The notes beneath the pieces were generated by a model. That model was not told the DNA's origin. It saw nothing but the letters and a program-made list of their open reading frames with translations, and searched no databases. A stretch of 16,869 bases of DNA from Oscillospiraceae bacterium (GTDB taxonomy: Bacteria > Bacillota_A > Clostridia > Oscillospirales > Oscillospiraceae), in assembly GCA_017455225.1 (NCBI GenBank), contig JAFTBL010000042.1, positions 1 through 16,869 on the forward strand, in the 5' to 3' direction. The position numbers were made by a program, and so were the translations under genes. Positions 1 to 9,300 of this stretch are shown here, piece by piece (positions within the stretch are counted from its first letter, which is position 1; each line of letters begins with the position of its first letter).

Positions 1-42
1 ACCGCCTGCCGGGAGAACGGCCGGAACAGGCAAGACACAGCC

Positions 43-50
43 GGGGAGGA
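43..50 (+). promoter_or_regulatory. Ribosome binding site of first permease
   Basis: GGGGAGGA lies 8 nt upstream of the ATG at 59. It overlaps the alternative in-frame ATG at 50, so it argues for translation starting at 59. No promoter is recognisable in the first 49 bases. A frame that closes with TAG at 54-56 could be the tail of an upstream gene, but it is too short to identify. Confidence 0.6.
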
Positions 51-58
51 TGGTAGAT

Positions 59-1081
59 ATGGCAAGCAGAACGGCAGAAAAAACATGGGAGAGCAGAAAG
101 CGCGAGCTGGGTCTGTCCCTGTATGAGGGCAGACGGCGGATCAGTCAGGCGCTGTTCGGTCGTATCAAGCCGGGGCGGCAGCTCAAGGCGCAGACCAAGC
201 GAAACATCTTTGTCTGGGCCATGCTGGCGCTGCCTCTTTTGAACCTGCTGGTATTCTGGCTGTACGTAAACATCGACTCGATTTTGATGGCGTTCCGGAA
301 CGTGGACTATGCCAACGGCGGCGTGGAGTACTGGACGCTGGATAACTTCAAGACCATCTATAAGATGTTCACGGAGCAAAATCAGGGCGCCGATATGCTG
401 CTCTACGGCGCCAACACTCTGAAATACTGGCTTCTCGGCACGGTGTGGAGCATTCCCCACTCCATTTTGCTGACCTACGTGTTTCACAAAAAGCTCAGGG
501 GCACGAAATTCTTCCGCGTCGTGCTGTATCTGCCGTCCATCATCTGCTCGGTGGTGCTGGCGGGCATCTTTGAGGCGTTCATCTCCGGCAAGGGCGTGTT
601 CGGCAAGCTGCTGATGGACGTGTTCCACGTGGCCCGTGTGCCGGCATGGTTTCAGGAGGCGGAATACGCCACCCCCATGCTGCTGTTTTATTCCTTCTTC
701 TTCGGCTTTGCAGGCAGCTATATCCTCTTCAGCGGCGCCATGGCCCGCATTCCCAAAGAGGTGATGGAGGCCGCCGCGCTGGACGGCGTGACCATGTGGC
801 AGGAGCTGTGGCACATCATCATCCCCCTGATGTGGCCCACGCTTTCTATGACCATCGTAACGAGCTTTGCGGGGATCTTCGGCGCCAGCGGCAGCATATT
901 GCTGTTTACGCCTTATATGGAATCCACCTTTACCTTCGGCTACTGGATCTTCGATCAGGTGCGAAGGTACAACGCATACTACTTACCCTCGGCATTGGGA
1001 TTGATTTTTACACTGATCGCTTATCCTCTGTGTCTGCTGCTGAGAAAGCTGGTCACCAGCATCTATGCGGACGTGGACTAA
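59..1081 (+). CDS. ABC sugar transporter permease, CUT1 family, MalF/UgpA/LplB-like
   Basis: This 340-aa integral membrane protein would form one half of the channel of a carbohydrate ABC importer. It has a basic cytoplasmic N-terminus of about 45 residues and then a series of hydrophobic segments starting near residue 50. The cytoplasmic EAA loop is clear: EAAALDG begins at residue 237 and is followed by an IIIPLMWP stretch, the site where the ATPase docks. The ATG at 59 is chosen over the one at 50 because the Shine-Dalgarno sequence overlaps the latter. The second permease follows 16 nt after the stop, as is usual for CUT1 systems. The solute-binding lipoprotein is not in the window and probably lies upstream. 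The ATPase may be a shared MsmX-type protein encoded elsewhere, which is inference. The substrate cannot be read from the permease. The neighbouring glycosidases suggest an oligosaccharide. Confidence 0.93.
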   Translation: MASRTAEKTWESRKRELGLSLYEGRRRISQALFGRIKPGRQLKAQTKRNIFVWAMLALPLLNLLVFWLYVNIDSILMAFRNVDYANGGVEYWTLDNFKTIYKMFTEQNQGADMLLYGANTLKYWLLGTVWSIPHSILLTYVFHKKLRGTKFFRVVLYLPSIICSVVLAGIFEAFISGKGVFGKLLMDVFHVARVPAWFQEAEYATPMLLFYSFFFGFAGSYILFSGAMARIPKEVMEAAALDGVTMWQELWHIIIPLMWPTLSMTIVTSFAGIFGASGSILLFTPYMESTFTFGYWIFDQVRRYNAYYLPSALGLIFTLIAYPLCLLLRKLVTSIYADVD

Positions 1082-1097
1082 GGGAGGGACGACAGAC

Positions 1098-1982
1098 ATG
1101 AGAAAGAAAACGAAACGGGACGTTTTAGAGCACAGACGCACTGTGCCGGAGCGCATTTTCTTCATCTGCGCGTTCATCATTCTGGCCGTCTGGGCTGCGA
1201 TCGTTTTATATATGCTGTTCTGGGCGCTGATGAGCGCTTTCAAATCCAACATCGACTATCTGCGCGAGCCGTTGGCCATGCCCAAGCTGTCCGACCTGCG
1301 GTGGGACAATTTCCAAATGGCCATCGACAAGCTGAAATTCAACAACGTGGGCTTCTGGGGCATGCTGTTCAACAGCATCTGGCTGGTGTTCGGCTCGTCC
1401 TTGCTGGCGTCCTTCTCCATCTGCGTCACGGGCTACGTGTTTGCCCAGTATGAGTTCAGGGGACGGGAGCTGCTGTTCAAGATCGTGCTGTTTATCATGA
1501 TTATCCCCATCTACGGCGCGCTGCCCGCCACCTATAAGCTGATCTACAGTCTGGGGATCAATGACTCTCCGCTCTACCTGATGACGCAGATCGGCGGCTT
1601 CAGCGCCAATATGCTGATCACCTACGGCTTTTTCAAGGGGGTGCCCCGGGCGTACCGGGAGGCAGTATATGTAGATGGCGGCAGCGATTGGAAGGCATTT
1701 ACCACCATCGGCCTGCCCATGGGAAAAAACATCCTCATTGCATTTTTCCTGCTGAATTTCGTCACCAACTGGAATGACTACAACACGCCTCTGCTCTACT
1801 TCAATGAGCGGCCCACGCTGGCGCTGGGACTGTATGCCTTCCAGCAGGAGATCCAATACGCGGCCAACTATCCGGCCTATTTTGCCGGTGCGCTGATCGC
1901 CATGCTGCCCATCCTCGTCATCTTCATCTTCTTCTCCGACAAGCTGATGGGGCAGATGTATTCCGGCGGCTTGAAGGGCTGA
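1098..1982 (+). CDS. ABC sugar transporter permease, CUT1 family, MalG/UgpE/YtcP-like
   Basis: This 294-aa inner-membrane protein is the partner of the preceding permease in a carbohydrate ABC importer. A hydrophobic helix at about residues 20-45 is followed by a periplasm-side loop typical of MalG-type subunits and further membrane helices. The EAA loop starts at residue 188 (EAVYVDGG followed by IGLPMGKNI). Residues WNDYNTPLLYF and the C-terminal FFSDKLMGQMYSGGLKG are typical of the family end. GGGAGG at 1082-1087 places the start at the ATG at 1098, not at an upstream in-frame ATG inside the previous gene. It is probably co-transcribed with the first permease and the downstream beta-mannosidase (46-nt gap). 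The cargo is unknown. Confidence 0.93.
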   Translation: MRKKTKRDVLEHRRTVPERIFFICAFIILAVWAAIVLYMLFWALMSAFKSNIDYLREPLAMPKLSDLRWDNFQMAIDKLKFNNVGFWGMLFNSIWLVFGSSLLASFSICVTGYVFAQYEFRGRELLFKIVLFIMIIPIYGALPATYKLIYSLGINDSPLYLMTQIGGFSANMLITYGFFKGVPRAYREAVYVDGGSDWKAFTTIGLPMGKNILIAFFLLNFVTNWNDYNTPLLYFNERPTLALGLYAFQQEIQYAANYPAYFAGALIAMLPILVIFIFFSDKLMGQMYSGGLKG

Positions 1983-2028
1983 CGGCGCGGACGACACTCA
2001 CGCTTCAAATGGATAAGAGGGGTAATGG

Positions 2029-4416
2029 ATGAAACAAATCAGCTTAAACGGAGTTTGGCGCCTGTCCGGCGCGGGCTATGACTGCCAGGGCACGGTGCCC
2101 GGCTCGGTCTATTCCTTCCTGCTGGAGAGCGGGAAGATGGAGGATCCCTTTTACCGGCAGAACGAGCTGCAGGCGCTGCGGCTTATGGACAATGAATTCA
2201 CCTTTTCCCGCACCTTTGACTTCACACCCGACGGCCACAGGACGCTGCTGCGCTTTGAGGGACTGGACACTCTGTGCGACGTGTATCTCAACGGCAGCCA
2301 CGCGGCGTATACCGACAACATGCACCGCACCTATGAGCTTGACGTGACGGAGCTTCTGCGCTGCGGAGAAAACGAGCTGCGCGTCGTCTGCCACCCGCCC
2401 GTTCCTTATATCACGCGCAAGCAGAAGGAGGAGCGGCTGTATGAGCCATGGCACTGCACGGAGGGCGCCGGCCATATTCGCAAGGCGCACTGCATGCTGG
2501 GCTGGGACTGGGGCCCCCGTCTGCCGGATGCGGGCATCTGGAAGGACGTGAGCCTGCTGGTGCTGGACAGCGCCCGGATCACGGACCTGCGGATCGTGCA
2601 GCGCCATGAGGCGGGCCGGGTCTTTCTCACGCCCCTCGTCCAAACGGATCGCCCTGCGGCGGTAGATGTGACGGTGACGGCGCCGGACGGCGCCTGCTAT
2701 CCGCTCAGGAACGGGCAGGAGACGGAGATCCCTGACCCGCAGCTTTGGTGGCCCAACGGCCTGGGCGCACAGCCGCTGTATACCGTAACGGCGGAGTGTG
2801 AGGGCTGGCGGGAAACGCGCCGGATCGGCCTGCGCACGCTGCGGCTTGTGCGGGAGAAGGACAAATACGGTGAGAGCTTCTGCCACGAGGTGAACGGCGT
2901 CCGCTTTTTTGCCATGGGCGCCGACTATATCCCCGAGGACAACATCCTCTCCCGGGTCACGCCGGAAAAGACGTATCAGCTGATCCGCCGCTGCCGCGAC
3001 AGCCATTTCAACGCCATCCGCGTCTGGGGCGGCGGCATATATCCCCGTGACGCGTTCTTTGACGCCTGTGACGAGATGGGGCTGGTGGTGTTCCTCGACA
3101 TGATGGTGGCCTGCGTTACTGTCAGCAGCGAGGCGGCCATGAGGGAGAATATCGAGGCGGAGGTGCGGGACAATCTTTCCCGGATCCGGCATCACGCCTC
3201 GCTGGCCCTGATCAGCGGAAACAACGAGGTGGAGGAGATGTTTGCCTACGGCGAGGCAAAGGATCACCCCGCCATGGTGGAAACCTACCTCTATCTCTAC
3301 GAGGACATGATGCCCCGTGTGGTGGGCGAGCTGTGCCCCGACGTGTCCTATATCCCGTCCTCGCCCACCTCCTGCGGCCATTTTATCGATCCGCGCAACG
3401 AAAACGTGGGCGACGCTCACTACTGGGAGGTCTGGCACGGCGGGAAGCCGTTTACCGACTACCGAAACAAGTATTTCCGTTATTTGAGCGAGTTCGGCTT
3501 CCAATCCTTCCCCTGTGAAAAGACCATTCAGGCCTTTACCGCCGAGGAGGACAGGAACATTTTCAGCCGTGTGATGGAGATGCACCAGCGCAACGGAGAG
3601 GCCAACGGCAAAATTTTGAACTATCTGTCCCAGACCTATAAATACCCTGCCGAGTTGGGCACGCTGGCCTATGCCTCCCAGCTGCTGCAGGCGGAGGCCA
3701 TGCGCTACGGCGTGGAGCATCTGCGCCGTCACCGGGGCAGATGTATGGGCACGCTCTATTGGCAGCTCAACGATATCTGGCCCACCGCCTCGTGGTCCAG
3801 CATCGACTATTACGGGCGGCTGAAGGCGCTTCACTATGTGGCCGGACGCTTCTACAGCCCCGTGCTCATCAGCTGCAAGGAGACGGGGGAGCGCAGCACA
3901 CGGTATTTCCCCACGCTGGATCCGCGCGTGACCTATGAGACCAAGGCGCAGCTTTGCGTGACCAACGAGACCCGGCAGGACGTAACGGGCGTCGCGTCAT
4001 GGGCGCTGCGAAGCAACAGCGGCGCTGTTTTGCGTCAGGGCGAAACGGTGTTGACCGTGCCGGCGCTGACGTCGGTATGGCTGGAGGAGATGGAGTTCAC
4101 CGGGCTGGACGTGGATCGCACCTATGTCAGCTATGCGTTTGAGGCAGAGGGACAGACGCTCTCTGAGGGAACGGCGCTGTTCACCGTGCCCAAGTATTTC
4201 GACTTTCTCGATCCCCGGCTGACGTATGAGCTCCGCGGCAATGAGATCACCGTGTCTGCCGAGTCCTTTGCCTCCTACGTGGAGATCGACGCGCCGGATG
4301 CAGATATGGTGTTGAGTGACAATTATTTCGATATGAACGCAGGCTCCAAGACCGTGAAGATATTAGAGGGCCGGCCCGGAACCATCCGGCTGCGCTCCGT
4401 ATATGATATCCGATAG
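2029..4416 (+). CDS. Beta-mannosidase, glycoside hydrolase family 2
   Basis: This 795-aa enzyme should remove non-reducing beta-linked mannose from oligosaccharides by the retaining mechanism. It has no signal peptide, so it acts in the cytoplasm on imported substrate. The N-terminal sugar-binding domain contains the beta-mannosidase signature [17 protein letters not shown] (residues 158-174). The TIM barrel has [19 protein letters not shown] (331-349), the acid/base Glu400 in SGNNE, and the nucleophile Glu488 in [26 protein letters not shown] lies further on and is followed by beta-sandwich domains. The length matches the family. AGAGGGG at 2017-2023 precedes the ATG. Related GH2 activities such as exo-beta-glucosaminidase cannot be fully excluded, but the GWDWGP signature favours mannosidase. 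Its position directly after the permeases suggests the imported glycan carries beta-mannose, for example mannan fragments or an N-glycan core. Confidence 0.92.
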   Translation: MKQISLNGVWRLSGAGYDCQGTVPGSVYSFLLESGKMEDPFYRQNELQALRLMDNEFTFSRTFDFTPDGHRTLLRFEGLDTLCDVYLNGSHAAYTDNMHRTYELDVTELLRCGENELRVVCHPPVPYITRKQKEERLYEPWHCTEGAGHIRKAHCMLGWDWGPRLPDAGIWKDVSLLVLDSARITDLRIVQRHEAGRVFLTPLVQTDRPAAVDVTVTAPDGACYPLRNGQETEIPDPQLWWPNGLGAQPLYTVTAECEGWRETRRIGLRTLRLVREKDKYGESFCHEVNGVRFFAMGADYIPEDNILSRVTPEKTYQLIRRCRDSHFNAIRVWGGGIYPRDAFFDACDEMGLVVFLDMMVACVTVSSEAAMRENIEAEVRDNLSRIRHHASLALISGNNEVEEMFAYGEAKDHPAMVETYLYLYEDMMPRVVGELCPDVSYIPSSPTSCGHFIDPRNENVGDAHYWEVWHGGKPFTDYRNKYFRYLSEFGFQSFPCEKTIQAFTAEEDRNIFSRVMEMHQRNGEANGKILNYLSQTYKYPAELGTLAYASQLLQAEAMRYGVEHLRRHRGRCMGTLYWQLNDIWPTASWSSIDYYGRLKALHYVAGRFYSPVLISCKETGERSTRYFPTLDPRVTYETKAQLCVTNETRQDVTGVASWALRSNSGAVLRQGETVLTVPALTSVWLEEMEFTGLDVDRTYVSYAFEAEGQTLSEGTALFTVPKYFDFLDPRLTYELRGNEITVSAESFASYVEIDAPDADMVLSDNYFDMNAGSKTVKILEGRPGTIRLRSVYDIR

Positions 4417-4430
4417 GGGAGGAGAACGCT

Positions 4431-4814
4431 ATGAAGCAAAGGGCAATCGCCGTTTTGCTGGGGCTGGTGAGCCTTTGCCTCTGCGCCTGCGGCGGGCAGA
4501 ACGAGTGCACGTGTGCGTGCGACTGTGATGCGTGCAGCTGCAGCCAGAAAGCGGATGCGGCGCCCGAGTCTGATCTGGCGTCTTATGCTTCCGGCGTGGA
4601 GTATACGGGTCAGCTTCGCAAGGAAGGCGTGTTCATCGGCTCCGTCTCCGAGGACGGCGCCACCATGCGGGTGGGTCACCGGGGCGGCGTCTGGGTCATG
4701 GACTGCGTAGAGGGCGTCCACGTGTACGACACGGTATGGGCGGTGATCGCGGACAGCGGTACACCCGATGACTTTACAGACGACGTCTTTGTGGCGTTTT
4801 TGCCCGAAGAATAA
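4431..4814 (+). CDS. Small putative lipoprotein with a cysteine cluster
   Basis: This 127-aa protein matches no family I recognise. The N-terminus is a lipoprotein signal: MKQR, a hydrophobic stretch, then a lipobox-like LCAC with the likely lipidated Cys20 (Cys16 and Cys18 are other possibilities). Immediately after it, residues 26-37 hold six cysteines in twelve positions (C26, 28, 30, 32, 35, 37), a pattern reminiscent of metallothioneins and metal-binding tails. An acidic/Ala-rich linker leads to a domain of about 80 residues that looks beta-rich, with GVFIGSV, MRVGHRGGVWVMD and VYDTVWAVI. GGGGAGGAG at 4417-4425 gives a strong start. The gene sits 14 nt after the beta-mannosidase and 16 nt before the next gene, so it is in the operon. 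Surface metal binding is inference from the cysteine pattern only. Confidence 0.8.
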   Translation: MKQRAIAVLLGLVSLCLCACGGQNECTCACDCDACSCSQKADAAPESDLASYASGVEYTGQLRKEGVFIGSVSEDGATMRVGHRGGVWVMDCVEGVHVYDTVWAVIADSGTPDDFTDDVFVAFLPEE

Positions 4815-4830
4815 CACAGGGGAAACACAG

Positions 4831-6357
4831 ATGAAGTCGATCAACGTAATGAACTTCGTCCGGGACGTGGACGAGCGGCTCCCCGCCGGGTCGGATATCC
4901 TCTACCGCGCCACCGAGTCGGAGCTGGCGCTGGTGAACGAATACGGCATTGAGAATACGTTTTTGCTGCAGTACGACGCGCTGTGTGACCCCCGCTATCA
5001 GGAGCTGTTTCGCAGCCGCGCCACAGAGCGGACGGAGCTGGGTCTCTGGTATGAGATCGTGGAGCCGCTGACCGCTGCCTGCGGCCTGCCCTATCGCAGC
5101 GAGATGGGCTGGAAGTGGGACTGGCACATTGTGCCGGGATTTTCCATGGCCTACACCCCTGAGCAGCGCCGCAGGCTGATCCGCGAGGCGATGCGGAAAT
5201 TCAAAGAGGTGTTCGGCTGTTATCCCAAAACGGTGGCCAGCTGGCTGATCGACACGGAAACGGTCAACGAATTGGTCGATCACTACGAGATCAGTGCGCT
5301 TGCCATCTGCCGCGACCAGACCAACTGCGACGCCTATACGCTGGTGGGCGGCTATTTCAATCAGGCGTATTATCCTTCACGCCGCAATATGTTCACCCCG
5401 GCGCAGACGGCGGCGATGCAAAACAAGGTGCCGGTGTTCCGGCTGCTGGGGCCCTGCCCTGTGCATAACTACGACGACGGGAAATACTGTGCCGACCCGA
5501 CGCTTCGTCCCCCCTATACGCTGGAGCCCGTGTGGCACAACGGCTCCGATCCACGCTGCGTGGACTGGAGCTTCAAGACCTATTTTCAAAACGAATCACT
5601 GGGCTTTGCCTATGCGCAGCTGGGACAGGAGAATTGCTTCGGCATGTACGACCTGGTCACCCCGCTGCGGATGCAGATCGAGAAGGCCCTGCGCTTGCCG
5701 GATGTGACCATTGAGAAGATGTCCGCCACGGGTGAGCGGTTCAAAAAGGCGTTTCCCCACGGCACCCCCGCCACCGCAGTGACGGCGCTGGACAGCTGGG
5801 ACGCCGGCGCGGAGCTTCAATCGGTTTATTACGATTGCCGCAACTATACGGCCAACCTTTTCCGCGCCGGGGGCCGGATCTTCTTCCGCTCGCTCTACCT
5901 GTTTGACGAGCATGTGGCGGATCTGTATCTGACGGAGCCGTGTACCACGCCGGCGAACGCGCTTTATGAAAATCTGCCCGTCGTGGACACCCTCGCTTGG
6001 AGCGGTGAGGAGAAGGAAAACTGCGGCTTGACGGTGGATGAGTGCACCGAACCCTTTACCGCCGAAAAAACGGCGGAGGGGATGCTGCGCGTTTCATGGA
6101 GCGGCGGCTCGGTGACCTTCGACGAAGAGGGGATCACGGTGTGCGCGCAGAAGCTGCATTTCCATGCAGGCGCCCCCCAGCCGCAGATCCGGCTGGAGGA
6201 CGGTGCGCTTTGCTATGAGTACAAGGGCACGGTCTACGCGCTGCGGATCGAAAACGCCTCGGTCACGGCGGCGGAGGACGGAGGTTTTGACGTCGTACCG
6301 GAGGGCCGGTGCAGGCTTTGCCCGGTGCGCGGCGGCCAGATGCAGAAGCTCGGCTGA
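4831..6357 (+). CDS. Uncharacterised 508-aa protein, possible polysaccharide-deacetylase-like barrel plus beta-rich C-terminus
   Basis: I do not recognise the family. There is no signal peptide or membrane helix, so it is probably cytosolic. Residues about 38-210 alternate strands and helices in a way that recalls NodB-type deacetylases and related glycoside hydrolase barrels: FLLQYDAL near 44-51, WKWDWHIVPGF at 94-104, an EQRRRLIREAMRKFKEVFG helix at 111-129, then TVASWLIDTETVNELVDHY (134-152), which resembles the 'climb to the next strand' segment of that superfamily. Residues from about 325 onward are beta-rich and could be an accessory domain. The start at 4831 is chosen because it follows AGGGGAA and leaves the lipoprotein gene intact. 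An earlier in-frame ATG at 4768 lies inside that gene. Its place between a glycosidase and a secreted GH123-like protein suggests glycan processing, but the reaction is unknown. Confidence 0.8.
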   Translation: MKSINVMNFVRDVDERLPAGSDILYRATESELALVNEYGIENTFLLQYDALCDPRYQELFRSRATERTELGLWYEIVEPLTAACGLPYRSEMGWKWDWHIVPGFSMAYTPEQRRRLIREAMRKFKEVFGCYPKTVASWLIDTETVNELVDHYEISALAICRDQTNCDAYTLVGGYFNQAYYPSRRNMFTPAQTAAMQNKVPVFRLLGPCPVHNYDDGKYCADPTLRPPYTLEPVWHNGSDPRCVDWSFKTYFQNESLGFAYAQLGQENCFGMYDLVTPLRMQIEKALRLPDVTIEKMSATGERFKKAFPHGTPATAVTALDSWDAGAELQSVYYDCRNYTANLFRAGGRIFFRSLYLFDEHVADLYLTEPCTTPANALYENLPVVDTLAWSGEEKENCGLTVDECTEPFTAEKTAEGMLRVSWSGGSVTFDEEGITVCAQKLHFHAGAPQPQIRLEDGALCYEYKGTVYALRIENASVTAAEDGGFDVVPEGRCRLCPVRGGQMQKLG

Positions 6358-6374
6358 AAGACCGACAGGAAAGT

Positions 6375-6380
6375 GGAGGG
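6375..6380 (+). promoter_or_regulatory. Ribosome binding site deciding a GTG start
   Basis: GGAGGG lies 7 nt before the GTG at 6388. The alternative GTG at 6373 overlaps this site and would put acidic and neutral residues before the lysine cluster of the signal peptide, so 6388 is the better start. Confidence 0.6.
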
Positions 6381-6387
6381 AAACGGA

Positions 6388-9300
6388 GTGAAGAAAAAAT
6401 TCGTCAGCACACTGCTGTGCGCGGCGCTCATACTTACCATGGCGGGGCCGGTCGGCGTCATAACCACGGCAGAAGCGGCCACCGGCACGTATTACGGCGA
6501 CGCGTCGTCGTGGAATACAGAGGGGCGCTGCCCGAAGGCGGAGGGACAGGTGTTCTCCGGCTGGTATCAGGACGTGTCGCTGCAGACCACGGTGGATGGC
6601 CCGGCGGACTTTGCCCCCGGCGCCTACGCCGCGTTTGCGGATGAAAACGTGCTGGGTGTGCGCTATCAGGTTGCCGGCGGCACCACCAAGGACAGCGACA
6701 AGACCAGCCTGCGGCTGGTAACGTCAGTAGATTCGCTGCGTTACCGCTCCGTGGGCTTCTCGGTGGAGATCAACGGCCGGGTGCAGACGCTGACCACCGA
6801 CAAGGTGTATAAAACCATTCAGGGCTATACGAAGGAGGACGGCGTGACCACCTATACGCCGGAGGAGTCCTTTACCGATACGTCCCGCTATTTCATGGCC
6901 TTTACGCTGCGGAATATCCCCAAGAGCGTTTTCGGCACCCCTATTCAGGTCACTGCCATATGGACCACGATGGACGGTACCGTCGTGTCGGGCAAGACCA
7001 GAACGGTGGTGCTTTACGGAGCCATGCAGGAGGATCTGCAGGACGCCACGGGCTATGGCCGGCTGTGGTCGGCACCCTCCACGGTGAAGATCGGAAAAGC
7101 GGAAACGGACTACGCCAACAAAGGCGCCCCGTCGCTTTCTTTCCGGGCGGTGCGCAATGAGTATGAAAGTGCCCAGCTGCTGCTTACGGCGGACAAGGCC
7201 GTCAGCTCCTTTGCGCTGTATCCCGGTGATCTGACCTGCGGCGGGAAAACCCTGCTGGCGGAGAATGTGGACGTATACGTACAAAAAAGCATCAACTACA
7301 ACGAGAGTGTTTATTCCTACGGCAGCGGCAGTATGCCGGATGCCCTGCTGCCCATGACGGCGGCGCAGCATTACGGGGAAAATACCGCCGCAGCCGGTAC
7401 CAACGGCGGCATGTGGGTCACGCTCTACGTGCCGAAGGACACACCCGCCGGCGTATATGAGGGCAGCTTTATCCTGCACGTTGCGGGCGCCGATGGCGAG
7501 GAGCTGGTCACTGTGCCTGTGTCGCTGGAGGTGCTGGACTATACGCTGGGCGACACACCCGCTGCCAAAACGCTGTTTTCATGGCGCTATGACCGCGTGG
7601 CGCCCGGTGAGCTGGACGGCAGCCTTGCCATGATGGAGCGGTACTACGAATTCTTCCGTGACTACCGTATCTCACTGCAGGCGCTGCCGCTGGGCACCCT
7701 GTCCGGCGAGGAGCTTGTCCGGGCTGTGGAGAAGTATTACGACACGTTGAGCACATATACGATCCTGTCCGAGGTGGGTGACATCTCCGGCTCGCTGCTG
7801 AGCCATACGGACGCGGCAAAGGAGCAGATCCTCGCCCTGGCAGCGGCCAGCACGCCTCAGCGAAATCTGCTGGACAAGGCCATGATCTATTTCATTGACG
7901 AGCCGGATATCACGGACGCGGAGACCCGGAATGCTGTGATCACATGGATCGACCAGCTCAATGCCATCCTTGACGAGTGCGTGCAGACCATCGCATCGGA
8001 TCAGACCGGACGGTACGATCAGTTTAAGCAGATCGACGGCTGGCAGAGCTGGGTGCGGGATATCCCCAACGTGATCCCCATCACAAAAGCGGATTGGCTG
8101 CTGAGCAACCAGAACGGCGATGCTAACGCGCTTCTGAACAAGATGAACGCGGTGTGCCTGCTGTTCGACGCCTTTACGCAGTCGCAGTCGTCCCGGATCC
8201 GCACGATGTGTGACACTTTCGGGCTGCACCTGTGGTGGTACGGCAACTCCACGCCGGGCAACCCCGCGCCCTCCTACCACGTTGCGGATACAAACCTGCT
8301 GAGCAGCCGCAGCGTTTCCTGGCTGCAGAGCAAATACGGCGTGGAGGGCAATCTCTACTGGGATGCGGCAGCCTATACGGATGAGGCGGCACAGACCTAT
8401 AACGAGTATATAGACGTATATGCGGGCGCCCACCGCAATACGGATGCCACCTGGGCTACGGGGGACGGCAATCTGACCTATCCCGGTGCGCCTTACGGAG
8501 TCTGCGGCCCCATTCCGTCCCTGCGTCTGATGAGCATCCGTGACGGCATGGAGGAGTACGAGCTGCTGCAGGCGGTGGAGGAAAAGCTGAACAGTCTGTC
8601 CTTCAGCGGCGGAACGCCCTCGGTGGCGGACGCTATGGAGTCGCTGTTCTATCGGCCGCTTTATACGGGCGATATGACTTCCGTAACGGCAGACGGGGCC
8701 AACGGCTTTGCGTTTTCTGCTCTGCGGCAGAAGCTGCTGGGTCTGCTGGTGAATCTGGACAGGGGACTGGGCTATACCATGGGCCCCATCACGACCACCT
8801 CCAGCCTTTTCAGTAACAAGGCGACCTTCACCTGCTACGTGCAGCCCGGCGCAACGCTGTCCATTGACGGCACAGCGGTCAGCTCCGGTACGTCCCGGCA
8901 GGTCACGCTGAGCAAAGCCGGTACGTCCGTGACCGTGACCGTCACCAAAGACGGAGAAACGGCTTCCTATACCCAGTATCTGGGCAAGTCCAATTCGCTG
9001 TTCGGCGCAGCGGCCGGCACGGCGCAGCCCGCTGCCCCTGCCGCCCCCGCTTCTGCCGCCCCCGCGGCAGGAAACGGCACGGCTCTGCTCTCCTTCGAGT
9101 CCTACGGGGAGATCACCGGCGCGGGCCTCCGGATGAGCAAGCTGCTGGGGCGCACGGAGATCAATACGGATCCGAGATATGTCACCGGCGGCGCTGCCTC
9201 GTGGATGATCCGGCCGGAGGGAGATTACGGCGATCCGAACGGCTATCCGTGGTTCCGTATGCGCTGTCCTGCCTTTGGTGCAGGAGACTTCAGCTCCTAC

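Noticed and set aside
1..56. Possible C-terminal tail of an upstream gene ending at TAG 54-56
   Set aside because: Only about 17 codons and no recognisable motif, so it cannot be told from chance.
2044..3834. 596-codon minus-strand open frame opposite the beta-mannosidase
   Set aside because: The plus strand encodes the GH2 catalytic motifs. The antisense product is compositionally odd and unrelated to any family I know.
4768..4830. N-terminal extension of the 508-aa protein from an ATG at 4768
   Set aside because: It lies inside the lipoprotein gene in another frame. The ATG at 4831 has a ribosome site and a normal protein start.
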